Shown: positions 20,403-29,438, counted from the first letter of the stretch. The stretch: DNA of 64,000 nucleotides from Moritella yayanosii (GCF_900465055.1 NZ_LS483250.1:2914001-2978000), one strand, 5' to 3'. Translations and numbers: made by a program. Notes: a model not told the origin generated them from the letters alone.

Positions 20403-21704
20403 ATGGATCCAATTATTAATCTTATTAATGGCTTTGGCTTATTCCATTTGGAATTAGGCCAAGCAATTATGCTCTTGGTTGGCTTTGGGCTACTCTATTT
20501 AGCAATTGCCAAGCAATTTGAACCCCTGCTTCTGATACCAATTGGTTTTGGTGGTATTTTGGCAAACTTACCCGATGCAGGGTTAGCTATGTCAGCTATT
20601 GAAAATGCCATGCACGCTGGCAAGCCAGAAGTGCTATCTGCGTTTGCACAAATACTAGGGCTAGCTGAACAGTCTGCCGATGTGATTAAAATAGGCTTAA
20701 AATCAGCTTCACAAGTGCAAATGAAAGAGCTGATCATACTAGCAGAACAATTTAAATACACAGATGGTATGTTATATACTTTCTATAGTGTGGTAATTGC
20801 TTCTGGTATCGGCCCTCTTGTGATCTTTATGGGTGTTGGTGCGATGACCGACTTTGGTCCGCTATTAGCAAATCCCAAAACACTCCTACTTGGTGCTGCA
20901 GCACAATTTGGTATTTTTGCGACCGTACTTGGCGCACTAGGTCTAAGCTCACTTGGCATCATGGACTTTAGTGTTGCGCAAGCCGCAGCGATTGGTATCA
21001 TTGGTGGTGCCGATGGTCCCACAGCGATCTACGTATCTAGCTTACTGGCTCCTGAACTAATGGGCGCAATTGCCGTTGCAGCATACTCGTATATGGCGTT
21101 AGTTCCCATGATCCAACCGCCAATTATGCGTGCTCTGACAACGCCAGAAGAACGTAAGATCAAGATGCATCAGCTACGTGAGATCAGTAAACTGGAAAAA
21201 ATATGCTTCCCGCTCATGTTACTTGTCTTGATCGCTATGTTACTACCTTCAGCAACGCCATTACTTGGTATGTTCTGCTTTGGTAATCTTATGCGTGAGA
21301 GTGGTGTGGTAGCACGCTTATCAGATACCGCTCAAAATAGCTTGATCAACATAGTAACTATTTTCCTTGGGTTGTCTGTAGGTTCAAAACTAATTGCAGA
21401 TAAATTCCTACAACCGCAAACGCTAGGAATTTTAGCATTAGGTATTATCGCTTTCTGTATCGGTACCGCTTCTGGTATTTTGATGGCAAAATTAATGAAC
21501 AAATTTTGTAAGCATAAAGTTAATCCATTAATCGGCTCAGCTGGCGTATCTGCTGTACCGATGGCAGCGCGCGTATCAAATAAAGTTGGCCTGGAATCAG
21601 ATCCACAAAACTTCTTATTGATGCATGCAATGGGACCTAATGTTGCTGGTGTTATCGGCTCAGCGGTTGCTGCTGGTGTTATGATCAGCTATGTATTAGG
21701 TTAA
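20403..21704 (+). CDS. oadB: Oxaloacetate decarboxylase beta subunit (Na+ pump)
   Basis: 433 aa from the ATG at 20403, with AAGG about 9 bases upstream; a TTG at 20385 would overlap oadA and is less likely. Integral membrane protein with about nine helices that decarboxylates carboxybiotin and exports Na+. The re-entrant motif [14 protein letters not shown] carries the conserved Asp used in Na+ and proton transfer. It lies 10 bp after oadA. Its 3' end abuts the relic of an IS4-type element. Confidence 0.96.
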   Translation: MDPIINLINGFGLFHLELGQAIMLLVGFGLLYLAIAKQFEPLLLIPIGFGGILANLPDAGLAMSAIENAMHAGKPEVLSAFAQILGLAEQSADVIKIGLKSASQVQMKELIILAEQFKYTDGMLYTFYSVVIASGIGPLVIFMGVGAMTDFGPLLANPKTLLLGAAAQFGIFATVLGALGLSSLGIMDFSVAQAAAIGIIGGADGPTAIYVSSLLAPELMGAIAVAAYSYMALVPMIQPPIMRALTTPEERKIKMHQLREISKLEKICFPLMLLVLIAMLLPSATPLLGMFCFGNLMRESGVVARLSDTAQNSLINIVTIFLGLSVGSKLIADKFLQPQTLGILALGIIAFCIGTASGILMAKLMNKFCKHKVNPLIGSAGVSAVPMAARVSNKVGLESDPQNFLLMHAMGPNVAGVIGSAVAAGVMISYVLG

Positions 21705-21758
21705 CACCATTCAGTTAAGCATGTTTTGATTGAATGATGTAACGTGTTTTAGATATTC

Positions 21759-21790
21759 AAACGCTCCTACTTTTGGGGCGTTTTCTTTTT
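21759..21790 (+). terminator. Rho-independent terminator after oadB
   Basis: A 9-bp stem (21759-21767 with 21775-21783, one wobble), a 7-base loop and a TTTTCTTTTT tail. It is placed 54 bp after the oadB stop. Confidence 0.7.
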
Positions 21791-21809
21791 CCTGGCAATA
21801 TATAACGCT

Positions 21810-22310
21810 TTACTCTGCAGGATATAATACTAATCTGGCTTTCCAACATTCTGGAAGACTTGGGGCTTGCTTCCTCGCATGTGCAGACACCGCCATTTCG
21901 ACTACATATTCACCTTCTCCTAATATCTCCACAATATCGTATTTAGTATTGCTCTTAATAGGTGTCAACCAATAACAATTTGTATTTAAACGGCATCAGT
22001 TAATCATAAGCTCCGCACTGAGGTAGCAGCAGTCAAAAATAGTTAAAGATGAATTTTGAGCTGAACGGAGAAGCGCTTTGGCGTAACTAATTTCGCCAGT
22101 GAAACTAGGGCCAAAAGCAACATCATGAATAATGCGGCTTCGGAGTGAAGTCAAAGTACAACGGCGGATAATAGGGTATTCAGTGTGTTTATCTTTACGA
22201 TAATTAATATAGGTGTGTCATAACACCTGAGTTGAGTACCATCAATCTATACGAAAGCGGGGATTGTGGCCCATTCAAAGGATCATATTTTTATTAACTG
22301 ATCAGCGTCA
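21810..22310 (-). pseudogene. Degenerate IS4-family transposase relic
   Basis: Reading the minus strand from about 22285 gives WATIPAFV, a stop, then IDGTQLRCYDTP (the first-Asp region). After a frameshift near 22205 comes EYPIIRRCTLTSLRSRII, then SLTIFDCCYLSAELMIN (second-Asp region) and a TGA at 21996-21998 where a Trp is expected. Beyond it WLTPIKSNTKYDIVEI and ARKQAPSLPECWKARLVLY run to 21813. The order and sequence parallel the intact transposase at 62044. TTAACTGATC at 22294-22303 matches an IS4 end in the expected orientation. The N-terminus and the catalytic Glu region are missing, so it is non-functional. Confidence 0.85.
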
Positions 22311-22416
22311 ATTTTTAGGTGGTAAATTAAGATGGTATGGAGCTTCGAGACCCCGATCACTCTATTTTATATTGGGCCGTGTTAACATTTAATGTTGGTG
22401 TTATATATCATTAGAG

Positions 22417-24045
22417 TTGTTGAACTTGTTACAATCAGCTGTACATTTGTTAAATAAAAAATTATCCTTCCGTTTCCGAATTTTACTTTTGCTTGCATCT
22501 GTTGCAATAATCCAGCTTCTATTTGTTGGTTACTGCTTCTATCAAGCCTTAATGGATACGTTGGAAAATCAAGTGGGCGCTCGCGCTTTAGTACTAGCTC
22601 GAGAAATCGCTATTGACCCCGAATTGGTCCATGCACTGGCTACCGACGACAAATTATCAGTACAACAATACATCAACGGTTTATTACCCTTAACCGACGC
22701 CGACTATATCGTTATTGGTGATAAGAACGAGATCCGAATTACCCATCCAAACCCCTTAAAAGTGGGTATGAAAATGGTTGGGGGTGATAGTACTCGCGCC
22801 CTCACTAAAGGTGAACATTATTATACTGTGACTGAAGGCAGTATGGGATTAGCTATTCGAGGTAAAGCCCCAATCATATCAGTAGAAGGCGAGATAATAG
22901 GTATTATCTCTGTTGGTTACTTATTAGACCAAGTCAATAGCTGGTTTATGTTTTACCTCGAACCAGTATTAATTGGATTATTATTAACGTTATTCATTTC
23001 TTGGGTCTGTGCTTGGTGTTTTTCTATCCATATAAAAACACAGATGTATGGTATGGAACCAGAGGAAATCGCATTATCCTTACGCTTACAAAAATCAGTC
23101 TTACAAGCGGTATATGAAGGTATTATTGCCATTGATAATAACGCTTGTATTATCACGGTGAATAAGACTGCCTTAAATATTCTCGGTATCGCTAACTCCC
23201 CTGAATACTACAAAGGTAAACCGGTTAATGAGATTGCGACGCCAACCACCTTCCTAATTGCCAACAGCGAACTTGGTAATGTCAGCGATGAAGTGATCTC
23301 CCTCAACGGTGAAACCTTAATCGCCAACCGCACTATAATTGAAAACAACCAGCAGCAGTCCGGCTGGGTAATTAGCTTTCGTTTACGTAATGATATTAAT
23401 ATGCTCACCACGCAGTTAAGCCAAATTCAGCAACACTCAGAAAATTTGCGTTTGCTCTGCCATGAACACGCTAATAAGCTTTCTACTATTGGCGGCTTTA
23501 TCCAGATAGGTGAGTATGACAAAGCAATCGAATCAATCACCAGTTACAACAACCATCAACAACAATTCATTGATTATATAACCAAAACATTTCATTGCCG
23601 AGTGATTGCCGGATTAATGATAGGTAAATACAGTCGTGCTCAAGAATTAGGGTTAAGCTTAGAATTTGATGATACTTGTCATTTGCATAACTCCCCCGGC
23701 AGTATGCCGTCAGATGAATTAGCGGCAATACTGGGTAACTTACTCGACAATGCCTTTGAAGCAACATTAAAGAACCCTCAAAGCAATAAAAAAATATCCT
23801 TACTGATCACCGATTCTGGGTCTGATTTAGTCATTGAAGTCGCCGATAATGGCACCGGTATTGACTCGGCAATTAGCGATTCTATTTTTATTAAAGGCGC
23901 TACCAGTAAAGAACAGCCAGGCCATGGTATCGGTTTGTACCTAGTACACCGCTATGTAATAAACGCAGGTGGCTGTATTTTTGTTGATAATGCGGACCCT
24001 TCCGGTGCTATTTTCTCACTATTTATCCCTCATAAAAGGAACTAA
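22417..24045 (+). CDS. citA: CitA-type citrate sensor histidine kinase
   Basis: 542 aa from a TTG at 22417 (start uncertain; no strong ribosome binding site). TM1 covers about residues 22-42. The periplasmic ligand domain (43-176) has the family's RALVLAREIA and R-x-x-H in IRITHP. TM2 is at 180-202 and a cytoplasmic PAS domain at about 225-330. The phosphoacceptor is His349 in LLCHEHANKL, the DcuS/CitA-type H-box, and the HATPase domain has LLDNAFEA and GHGIGLYLV. It pairs with the regulator 2 bp downstream. A 13-bp palindrome (AACATT-T-AATGTT, 22384-22396) just upstream could be an operator. Confidence 0.92.
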   Translation: MLNLLQSAVHLLNKKLSFRFRILLLLASVAIIQLLFVGYCFYQALMDTLENQVGARALVLAREIAIDPELVHALATDDKLSVQQYINGLLPLTDADYIVIGDKNEIRITHPNPLKVGMKMVGGDSTRALTKGEHYYTVTEGSMGLAIRGKAPIISVEGEIIGIISVGYLLDQVNSWFMFYLEPVLIGLLLTLFISWVCAWCFSIHIKTQMYGMEPEEIALSLRLQKSVLQAVYEGIIAIDNNACIITVNKTALNILGIANSPEYYKGKPVNEIATPTTFLIANSELGNVSDEVISLNGETLIANRTIIENNQQQSGWVISFRLRNDINMLTTQLSQIQQHSENLRLLCHEHANKLSTIGGFIQIGEYDKAIESITSYNNHQQQFIDYITKTFHCRVIAGLMIGKYSRAQELGLSLEFDDTCHLHNSPGSMPSDELAAILGNLLDNAFEATLKNPQSNKKISLLITDSGSDLVIEVADNGTGIDSAISDSIFIKGATSKEQPGHGIGLYLVHRYVINAGGCIFVDNADPSGAIFSLFIPHKRN

Positions 24046-24047
24046 CA

Positions 24048-24731
24048 ATGGATATAATTGATGTATTAATTGTTGAAGATGAATCCAATATCGCTGAGTT
24101 ACATGCGCATTTTATAAATAAAACTTTTCGCTTTAAAGCCGTTGGTATTGCCGGTAATCTAGCTGAAGCAAGAACCATGATCAGAATCTTAAAACCTAAG
24201 TTAATCCTGCTAGATAATTACTTACCAGATGGTCAAGGTCTTAATCTTATTAAAGATTTGATAGATTCAAAAAATAGTGGTGATATTATCTTCATCACAG
24301 CAGCAAGTGATATGGTGACTGTTAGGGAAGCCGTTCGCAGTGGCGTATTCGATTATTTACTTAAACCGATTGCTTATGACAGATTACAAGATACTTTAAA
24401 TCGTTATCTTAAATACACTAATTCATTAAAATCGACAGACAGAGTTAATCAACGTCTCGTTGATGATCTATTTAATTTTCAATCTCGCGATATGAATAAT
24501 GATAACTTGCCCAAAGGTATTGATGAGTTAACACTTAATAAAGTCAAAGCAGCATTTAAAATAGCCACTCCTGCACATACCGCAGATAGCTTAAGTACAA
24601 CAGTACAAATAAGTAAAACTACATCGCGTCGTTATCTTGAATACTGCACTGCAGGTAATTATTTAATTGCTAAAATTGAACACGGTCGAGTCGGTAGACC
24701 TGAACGCGTTTATTATAAATCTGAACAATAG
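24048..24731 (+). CDS. citB: CitB-type response regulator
   Basis: 227 aa. The receiver domain has the acidic pair Glu10-Asp11, phosphoacceptor Asp56 (ILLDNYLPDG), Thr84 and Lys106 (LLKPI). The C-terminal part (about 150-225) is a helix-turn-helix DNA-binding region of the CitB/DcuR type. It follows citA by 2 bp. By analogy with Klebsiella it should bind the AT-rich citC/citS gap and activate both cit operons when citrate is sensed without oxygen. Confidence 0.93.
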   Translation: MDIIDVLIVEDESNIAELHAHFINKTFRFKAVGIAGNLAEARTMIRILKPKLILLDNYLPDGQGLNLIKDLIDSKNSGDIIFITAASDMVTVREAVRSGVFDYLLKPIAYDRLQDTLNRYLKYTNSLKSTDRVNQRLVDDLFNFQSRDMNNDNLPKGIDELTLNKVKAAFKIATPAHTADSLSTTVQISKTTSRRYLEYCTAGNYLIAKIEHGRVGRPERVYYKSEQ

Positions 24732-25023
24732 ATTATTTACATCCGTTAATCCATTAACACTGACATAAATAAAACATGTAATTTTATAGATAAATAGCCG
24801 CACCGCTTTTAACACCATAAAAACCATTTAAAACTTATAATTCAATCCAATCTGCTCCAGCTTTTCATTTTAATTCCTTCGCATTAATATAATCTATTCA
24901 CTCGTCTTATTTTTAATAAAAAAGTAATTATAAAATGGTTGGATAAAATAAATCCATCCCTACAAATTCAAGATATAAGATAACATTGACACCATGTATC
25001 TTATATTTTTAAAGGTGAATATT

Positions 25024-25848
25024 TTGACATTTGAAAAAATAATTGGCTTTGGTATTGCTGGTAATGTTGCAGGTCATTTAGAACAAGCTGGAGAAGCAGC
25101 CGACTTTATTAATGTCGAAACCGTAGATGAAGCACAACCAAAAGCACTCTTTCCTTTTTATGTACCGGGAGCAATAAATTCATTTCTATCAGTATATCCG
25201 TTTTCTAATGACCGAATTAAGACTCCTAATAATGCTGATAATTTACAAATTGAAGCAGAAGTAGTGCTCTTATGTGATATCAGCTACAGCGATAATAAAG
25301 TAGTGAAATTAACACCGACTCATTTTTCAGCATTCAACGACTGTTCAATCAGAAAAGCTAATGTAAAAAAAATCAGTGAAAAGAAAAACTGGGGCATGGA
25401 ATCAAAAGGCATATCTACAACGTTACTGGCCATTGACAACTTAGAACCAGGCTCACTACTCGATGATTTTCGCATTGCCAGTTTTCATAAACGAAATGGT
25501 AAATTGTCTCGCTATGGCGAAGATTGTCCCGTACTTGATTACAACTATTTTCATAGCAACTTATTGGAGTGGATCAAAAATCAAATGAACCATCAGCAGG
25601 ATGAAGGTCCCGCCGAAAATATCGCTGAGTTATTATTTATCGCTGATTACCCGCAACAAGCTCTCATTAGTATCGGTGCAACTTGCTATACCCCATTCGG
25701 TGAAAAAAATTATCTACAAGCCGGCGATACCAGTATTGTCGTTGTATATAATGGCAAAATATATTCACAGCACGATATTTTAACGATGGCTGACAGCGAA
25801 CAGTTTGCCGCCGAGCACCTCTCTCACGTTATCCAACAAGTTTATTAA
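25024..25848 (+). CDS. DUF5718-like conserved protein
   Basis: 274 aa from the TTG at 25024, chosen because AAGGTG lies 7-8 bases upstream; an upstream in-frame ATG (24994) has no site and adds a hydrophobic stretch not typical of the family. The N-terminus FEKIIGFGIAGNVAGHLEQAGEA resembles the conserved proteins annotated as DUF5718. No catalytic motif or signal peptide is recognised; it is predicted cytoplasmic. A connection to fumarylacetoacetate-hydrolase-like folds is possible from the overall pattern but not shown. It lies 292 bp after citB with no visible link to citrate metabolism. Confidence 0.7.
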   Translation: MTFEKIIGFGIAGNVAGHLEQAGEAADFINVETVDEAQPKALFPFYVPGAINSFLSVYPFSNDRIKTPNNADNLQIEAEVVLLCDISYSDNKVVKLTPTHFSAFNDCSIRKANVKKISEKKNWGMESKGISTTLLAIDNLEPGSLLDDFRIASFHKRNGKLSRYGEDCPVLDYNYFHSNLLEWIKNQMNHQQDEGPAENIAELLFIADYPQQALISIGATCYTPFGEKNYLQAGDTSIVVVYNGKIYSQHDILTMADSEQFAAEHLSHVIQQVY

Positions 25849-25891
25849 CGAGAACGACATTACCTGATTTTACACAAAATAAGAGGCCAAA

Positions 25892-26167
25892 ATGATAGTA
25901 ACAAATATATCTGATCAATTGATTACCGATAAATCACGCGAACATTGGTTTGACTATTGGAAACATTTTAGTCAAAACGATCAAAGCTATTGCTCTGAAT
26001 ATAACTGCTGTAACCCCTCTGTACATGGTGTCATAGTAAAAATTTCTAATCAATTACAAGCTGATAGTTTTATTGTTCCTCTGTGTAAACCACATAGCCG
26101 TAATTTGAAAACGCAAATTGAGCTATCTAACGATGCAGAGTTAATTCCATCGATTTATAGCTTATAA
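25892..26167 (+). CDS. Small Cys/His-containing protein, putative zinc-binding
   Basis: 91 aa with AGAGG upstream. It carries CSEYNCC (about residues 34-40) and a later IVPLCKPHSRN (about 72-82). The C-x4-CC ... IVPLC-x2-H spacing resembles small zinc-ribbon/HNH-like proteins of unknown role. It lies 43 bp after the DUF5718-like gene and is probably co-transcribed. No function assigned. Confidence 0.6.
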   Translation: MIVTNISDQLITDKSREHWFDYWKHFSQNDQSYCSEYNCCNPSVHGVIVKISNQLQADSFIVPLCKPHSRNLKTQIELSNDAELIPSIYSL

Positions 26168-26351
26168 CGTTACCATAATGACAATGCCGCTCGATTAAGC
26201 AATTTTAGGCTTATATCTCAGCGGATATCTTGACGGTGTATAAAGCACTAAACGTGACAACGTTCGGTGTTTTCTTTTTTTAGGCAGCATTATTTTATCC
26301 CAAGCTGCACGCGCGGTGCTAAAAGGACTTATTAAATAACAGTAATGCAAC

Positions 26352-27071
26352 CTAAAACGCGGCGACGACACCCATGCCAATCACTTCCGAGAATAATAAT
26401 AATACCGTGGTCAATGATACCAAATTGGGACTGTATTCTTGCTTGGTATAAAGCGGGATAGTCCACACCGCTAATGCTAACAATAAAATAACGGCACGAT
26501 AAATAACAAATTCTTGGATCACCATCATATTGCTTGAGTCAGCATGCATACTAGCGACAACGAGCAAGCCTACCATCAGCAATACACTGCTAGCGATACC
26601 AACCACAGGTAAAATCACATTAAATGCCTGTAAGCGATGTTTAGCGCGTAATAAGATGACATGCGCAAATACCGCCCCCAACAGTACGGCTTCTAATAGT
26701 AATAATGCTTGCTGCTGTTGCCACAACACTAATAATCCCGTAATCACCGCAAGTGCAATGGGCAACCGCAACCAAGTACTTGGAATAGACCGCTTACCTT
26801 GTAAACGTGATTGAATTAAGTTTTGCATGATGCCTATAAATACCGCAATACCACCAACAATCAAGGTTAATGTCGTCGCATAAACCTCAACGCCAATCAT
26901 CAGACCTAGCGCCAGCACAGCCCAGACTGAGATCATATTTTCGGTAATACGTTTACGCTGGCCAGGACATATTTCACCTTTGGTTAATACCAGCGCTAAA
27001 AAACAAGCCGCCGCAATCGGCATCATTACGATGATAGGATAAATTTGTTGGTAAAAACTGATTTCAGTCAC
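26352..27071 (-). CDS. Predicted integral membrane protein
   Basis: 239 aa with about seven hydrophobic helices, short loops and no signal peptide or catalytic motif I recognise. Most of the polar residues are in two basic cytoplasmic loops (GQRKR, RAKHR). It is a single gene between unknown neighbours. Family not recognised. Confidence 0.65.
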   Translation of the reverse strand: MTEISFYQQIYPIIVMMPIAAACFLALVLTKGEICPGQRKRITENMISVWAVLALGLMIGVEVYATTLTLIVGGIAVFIGIMQNLIQSRLQGKRSIPSTWLRLPIALAVITGLLVLWQQQQALLLLEAVLLGAVFAHVILLRAKHRLQAFNVILPVVGIASSVLLMVGLLVVASMHADSSNMMVIQEFVIYRAVILLLALAVWTIPLYTKQEYSPNLVSLTTVLLLFSEVIGMGVVAAF

Positions 27072-27194
27072 GCGACAACCCGTTAGTCAATTAATGAGGT
27101 GCAAGATTATATCAGTGTCGTCGGAAGGTGATAATCAATAATTACTTAAAATTGAAAATTGCATTGAAAGTGACAAAGAGAATCGAAATATATG

Positions 27195-27228
27195 ATAAAA
27201 AAAAGCCCATTACCGAAAAATGGGCTTT
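27195..27228 (-). terminator. Rho-independent terminator downstream of the 80-aa gene
   Basis: A 10-bp perfect stem (27202-27211 with 27219-27228) with a 7-base loop reads into an 8-T run on the minus strand. It is 12 bp past the stop of the gene at 27240. Confidence 0.8.
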
Positions 27229-27239
27229 ACCTACTGCTT

Positions 27240-27482
27240 TTAGACTTTGTTACCATGTTCTTGCTCTGAAATTAATGGTTCAATACCTAATATACGAGAG
27301 AGTAAATCTACCTCGTTAAGATCATCATCCTCCGCTAATTGCACACTGAGTAATAATGATTCAAATTTACTTTGTTGTAATACTGCCGAGATCCCGGTCA
27401 TGCCACCTGCTGTTTTTAGCAGTGATGATATGACGGTATTCGTCCCTGATTTTCCTTGTTCAACATCGAGTTTCCCATCCAT
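27240..27482 (-). CDS. Small acidic hypothetical protein
   Basis: 80 aa with an upstream GGAGGAG-type ribosome binding site (complement of 27484-27490) and a dedicated terminator, which support it as a real gene. The centre is a Ser/Leu/Val-rich amphipathic segment and the C-terminal half is acidic (AEDDDLNEVDLL). No signal peptide or known domain recognised. Confidence 0.6.
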   Translation of the reverse strand: MDGKLDVEQGKSGTNTVISSLLKTAGGMTGISAVLQQSKFESLLLSVQLAEDDDLNEVDLLSRILGIEPLISEQEHGNKV

Positions 27483-27742
27483 AACTCCTCCTACTAACTC
27501 CCTAATTGCCCCTAATTTCTATCCCTTAGAAATATAGTGAATGGTTATAAAACCACATTCACCTACGCAGGGAAATAGCCAAATAGAGAGTTTGAGAGGT
27601 AAAACGGATAAATGACCAAGTGTCATATCAAGACTAACAATAATTGTGAAGTCAGTGAAAATAAATGGGTTTAAACTCATTCTTTAGCATGGTGCAGTAC
27701 GAGGTTGTAGATAGTAGAGCTATAATTGGAACGTCCGAAACG
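27483..27742. other. Intergenic region before the tRNA cluster terminator
   Basis: No convincing ORF, promoter pair or repeat was found here. It separates the 80-aa gene from the 3' end of the tRNA transcript. Confidence 0.4.
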
Positions 27743-27770
27743 AAAAAAGCCTGCTCAATGAGCAGGCTTT
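27743..27770 (-). terminator. Terminator of the tRNA operon
   Basis: An 11-bp perfect stem (27746-27756 with 27760-27770) with a 3-base loop reads into TTTTTT on the minus strand. It is 30 bp past the last tRNA. Confidence 0.85.
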
Positions 27771-27799
27771 CCCAGATTCCAATTACTTGGAAAAATAAG

Positions 27800-27876
27800 T
27801 GGTCGGTGATAGAGGATTCGAACCTCTGACCCCCTGGTCCCAAACCAGGTGCGCTACCAAGCTGCGCTAATCACCG
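27800..27876 (-). tRNA. tRNA-Pro (TGG)
   Basis: 77 nt cloverleaf with encoded CCA. The anticodon stem CCTGG/CCAGG frames loop TTTGGGA, giving anticodon TGG. Acceptor CGGTGAT pairs with ATCACCG. Identical in sequence to the copy at 28126. Confidence 0.97.
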
Positions 27877-27880
27877 AACA

Positions 27881-27967
27881 TGGTGCGGAAGGAGAGACTT
27901 GAACTCTCACACTTTGCAATACTAGAACCTAAATCTAGCGCGTCTACCAATTCCGCCACTTCCGCAC
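27881..27967 (-). tRNA. tRNA-Leu (TAG)
   Basis: 87 nt class II tRNA with a long variable arm and encoded CCA. Anticodon loop TTTAGGT gives TAG. Acceptor GTGCGGA pairs with TCCGCAC. It sits 4 bp upstream of tRNA-Pro in transcription order. Confidence 0.97.
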
Positions 27968-28044
27968 AATTTTTCAACTTACTAGCAGGTAACTCTAGCA
28001 AGGGTGATAACTCCATTCTAAAAGAATATCGTCGTTATCGAATA

Positions 28045-28121
28045 TGGGGCGACTGACGGGATTTGAACCCGCGACAACCGGAATCACAATCCGGGGCTCT
28101 ACCAACTGAGCTACAACCGCC
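28045..28121 (-). tRNA. tRNA-His (GTG)
   Basis: 77 nt including the extra 5' G(-1) opposite C73 that is diagnostic of tRNA-His, with encoded CCA. Anticodon loop TTGTGAT gives GTG. Same sequence as the copy at 28415. Confidence 0.97.
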
Positions 28122-28125
28122 ATAG

Positions 28126-28202
28126 TGGTCGGTGATAGAGGATTCGAACCTCTGACCCCCTGGTCCCAAACCAGGTGCGCTACCAAGCTGCGCTAATCAC
28201 CG
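28126..28202 (-). tRNA. tRNA-Pro (TGG), second copy
   Basis: 77 nt, identical to the copy at 27800, with encoded CCA. It is the first tRNA after the internal promoter at 28244-28271 and is only 4 bp from tRNA-His. Confidence 0.97.
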
Positions 28203-28243
28203 AACATACTTATTAGAATATATCATTCTTAACAAGTGTGCGC

Positions 28244-28271
28244 ATTATAGATAGTGTGTGTAAGTCTGCAA
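28244..28271 (-). promoter_or_regulatory. Stable-RNA promoter for Pro-His-Leu-Pro tRNAs
   Basis: On the minus strand TTGCAG (-35, 28271-28266), a 16-bp spacer and a perfect TATAAT (-10, 28249-28244) are followed by a GCGCAC discriminator. GC-rich discriminators are typical of stringently controlled tRNA/rRNA promoters. The start would be near 28237, about 35 bp before the second tRNA-Pro. Confidence 0.7.
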
Positions 28272-28414
28272 GTCTTTTTAACTAAAAAACTAAAATTTTA
28301 TCGTTTTCAATTAAATCGGAATAAAAATAAACAGCGCCAGTGTAAAAAACAGCCAAGGTAAGTTACTGCACTGCCGAAACTATATGCATCTATGCGGGCT
28401 AAATCCAATAGCAA

Positions 28415-28491
28415 TGGGGCGACTGACGGGATTTGAACCCGCGACAACCGGAATCACAATCCGGGGCTCTACCAACTGAGCTACAACCGCC
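28415..28491 (-). tRNA. tRNA-His (GTG), second copy
   Basis: 77 nt with G(-1) and encoded CCA, anticodon GTG. It is the second tRNA of the Arg-His pair and is followed by a 212-bp gap without tRNA. Confidence 0.97.
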
Positions 28492-28520
28492 ATTTATCAT
28501 TCATTACACAACAACTATAA

Positions 28521-28597
28521 TGGTGCACCTTGCAGGAGTCGAACCTGCGACCTTCGCCTCCGGAGGGCGACGCTCTATCCAACTGAGCTAAAGATGC
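28521..28597 (-). tRNA. tRNA-Arg (CCG)
   Basis: 77 nt with encoded CCA. Anticodon stem TCGCC/GGCGA with loop CTCCGGA gives CCG. Acceptor GCATCTT pairs with AAGGTGC (one G-T). It is the first tRNA of the cluster, equivalent to argX of the enterobacterial argX-hisR-leuT-proM operon. Confidence 0.97.
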
Positions 28598-28606
28598 ATG
28601 CCCAAT

Positions 28607-28635
28607 ATCTTACGTCCAACCATCAACCTCGTCTA
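28607..28635 (-). promoter_or_regulatory. Possible promoter for tRNA-Arg/His
   Basis: On the minus strand TAGACG (-35), 17-bp spacer and TAAGAT (-10), each 4 of 6 to consensus, ending 10 bp before the tRNA-Arg 5' end. Weak match, supported mostly by position. Confidence 0.35.
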
Positions 28636-28837
28636 GGCAAATCCGTTTATTCCAAGGGAAAATGTCGGATAATCACCTTGCCTGTATCTTTTATAACCAA
28701 GTAAAATACAACAAACACTGTTACAACTATTTAACCTAAGGCTAGGTAAGGATATAATGCCTGACAGCAGTAGGGATTTATTATAACAAAAGTCACCCAC
28801 AGACTGACAATCCATTAATTAGGGAGCTAAAAAGAGC

Positions 28838-29257
28838 ATGTATAAATTACGAAATATTCTAATCACTTTAACAGCATCATTGCTATTTACATTCACCGTA
28901 AACGCTGGCCACAACTCTCCTGAAGCAGTTGCAGAACGCATCGCACCAGTAGGTCAAGTATACCTACCTGGTGAACTGGCTCCAGTTGTTGCTAAAAGCA
29001 CAGCACCAGCAGCACCACGTACTGGTGAGCAAGTTTATACAGCTACATGTAACATGTGTCACGGTAGTGGCCTTGCTGGCGCACCAATTAAAGGTAATGC
29101 CGAGCAGTGGGCGCCGCGCATTGCTAAAGGTAAAGACACCTTGTATCGCCACGCGATCGAAGGCTTCAATGGCGCAATGCCAGCACGTGGTACCTGTGCG
29201 ATCTGTTCAGATGATGAATTACAAGCCGCTGTTGATTATATGATCCAAGGCCTATAA
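28838..29257 (+). CDS. Cytochrome c5-type protein
   Basis: 139 aa. A Sec signal peptide ends near VNA (residue 23). The single heme site is CNMCH (Cys71, Cys74, His75) with the likely axial Met114 in GAMPARG, followed by Cys120 and Cys123, the extra cysteine pair characteristic of cytochrome c5. It is a periplasmic small electron carrier. The segment between the signal and heme domain (about 24-60) is Ala/Pro-rich. Monocistronic, with a terminator 70 bp downstream. Confidence 0.92.
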   Translation: MYKLRNILITLTASLLFTFTVNAGHNSPEAVAERIAPVGQVYLPGELAPVVAKSTAPAAPRTGEQVYTATCNMCHGSGLAGAPIKGNAEQWAPRIAKGKDTLYRHAIEGFNGAMPARGTCAICSDDELQAAVDYMIQGL

Positions 29258-29327
29258 CACCATGACTCAATAACGTTATAACAAAAAAATTCAACGCCAA
29301 TCCGTTATAACAACACGCACTTTCGAT

Positions 29328-29358
29328 AAAGCCACTAATTTATTTAGTGGCTTTTTTT
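29328..29358 (+). terminator. Rho-independent terminator after cytochrome c5
   Basis: An 11-bp stem (29328-29338 with 29344-29354) and a run of seven T. Confidence 0.85.
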
Positions 29359-29438
29359 GACCCACAGCTATCCACTGCTAGACTTTATTACTATAAAACT
29401 TAGTTTTTAAGTGATTAAAGACCATTAGGATACCGACT

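Noticed and set aside
21730-21975. 81-codon plus-strand ORF after oadB
   Set aside because: It lies antisense to the degenerate IS4 transposase fragments, which have clear family similarity, so this frame is a shadow.
26195-26380. 61-codon minus-strand ORF ending in a basic segment
   Set aside because: It overlaps the 3' end of the membrane protein gene at 26352, has no ribosome binding site and no recognisable family. It may be chance, though its C-terminal half looks mildly protein-like.
27652-28186. Minus-strand ORFs of about 63 codons across the tRNA cluster
   Set aside because: They run through tRNA genes and are artefacts of tRNA sequence.
28203-28414. A hidden tRNA or tRNA-Leu remnant in the gap between tRNA-His and tRNA-Pro
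   Set aside because: No acceptor/T-arm sequence (GGTTCRA-type) is present; the gap holds a promoter instead.
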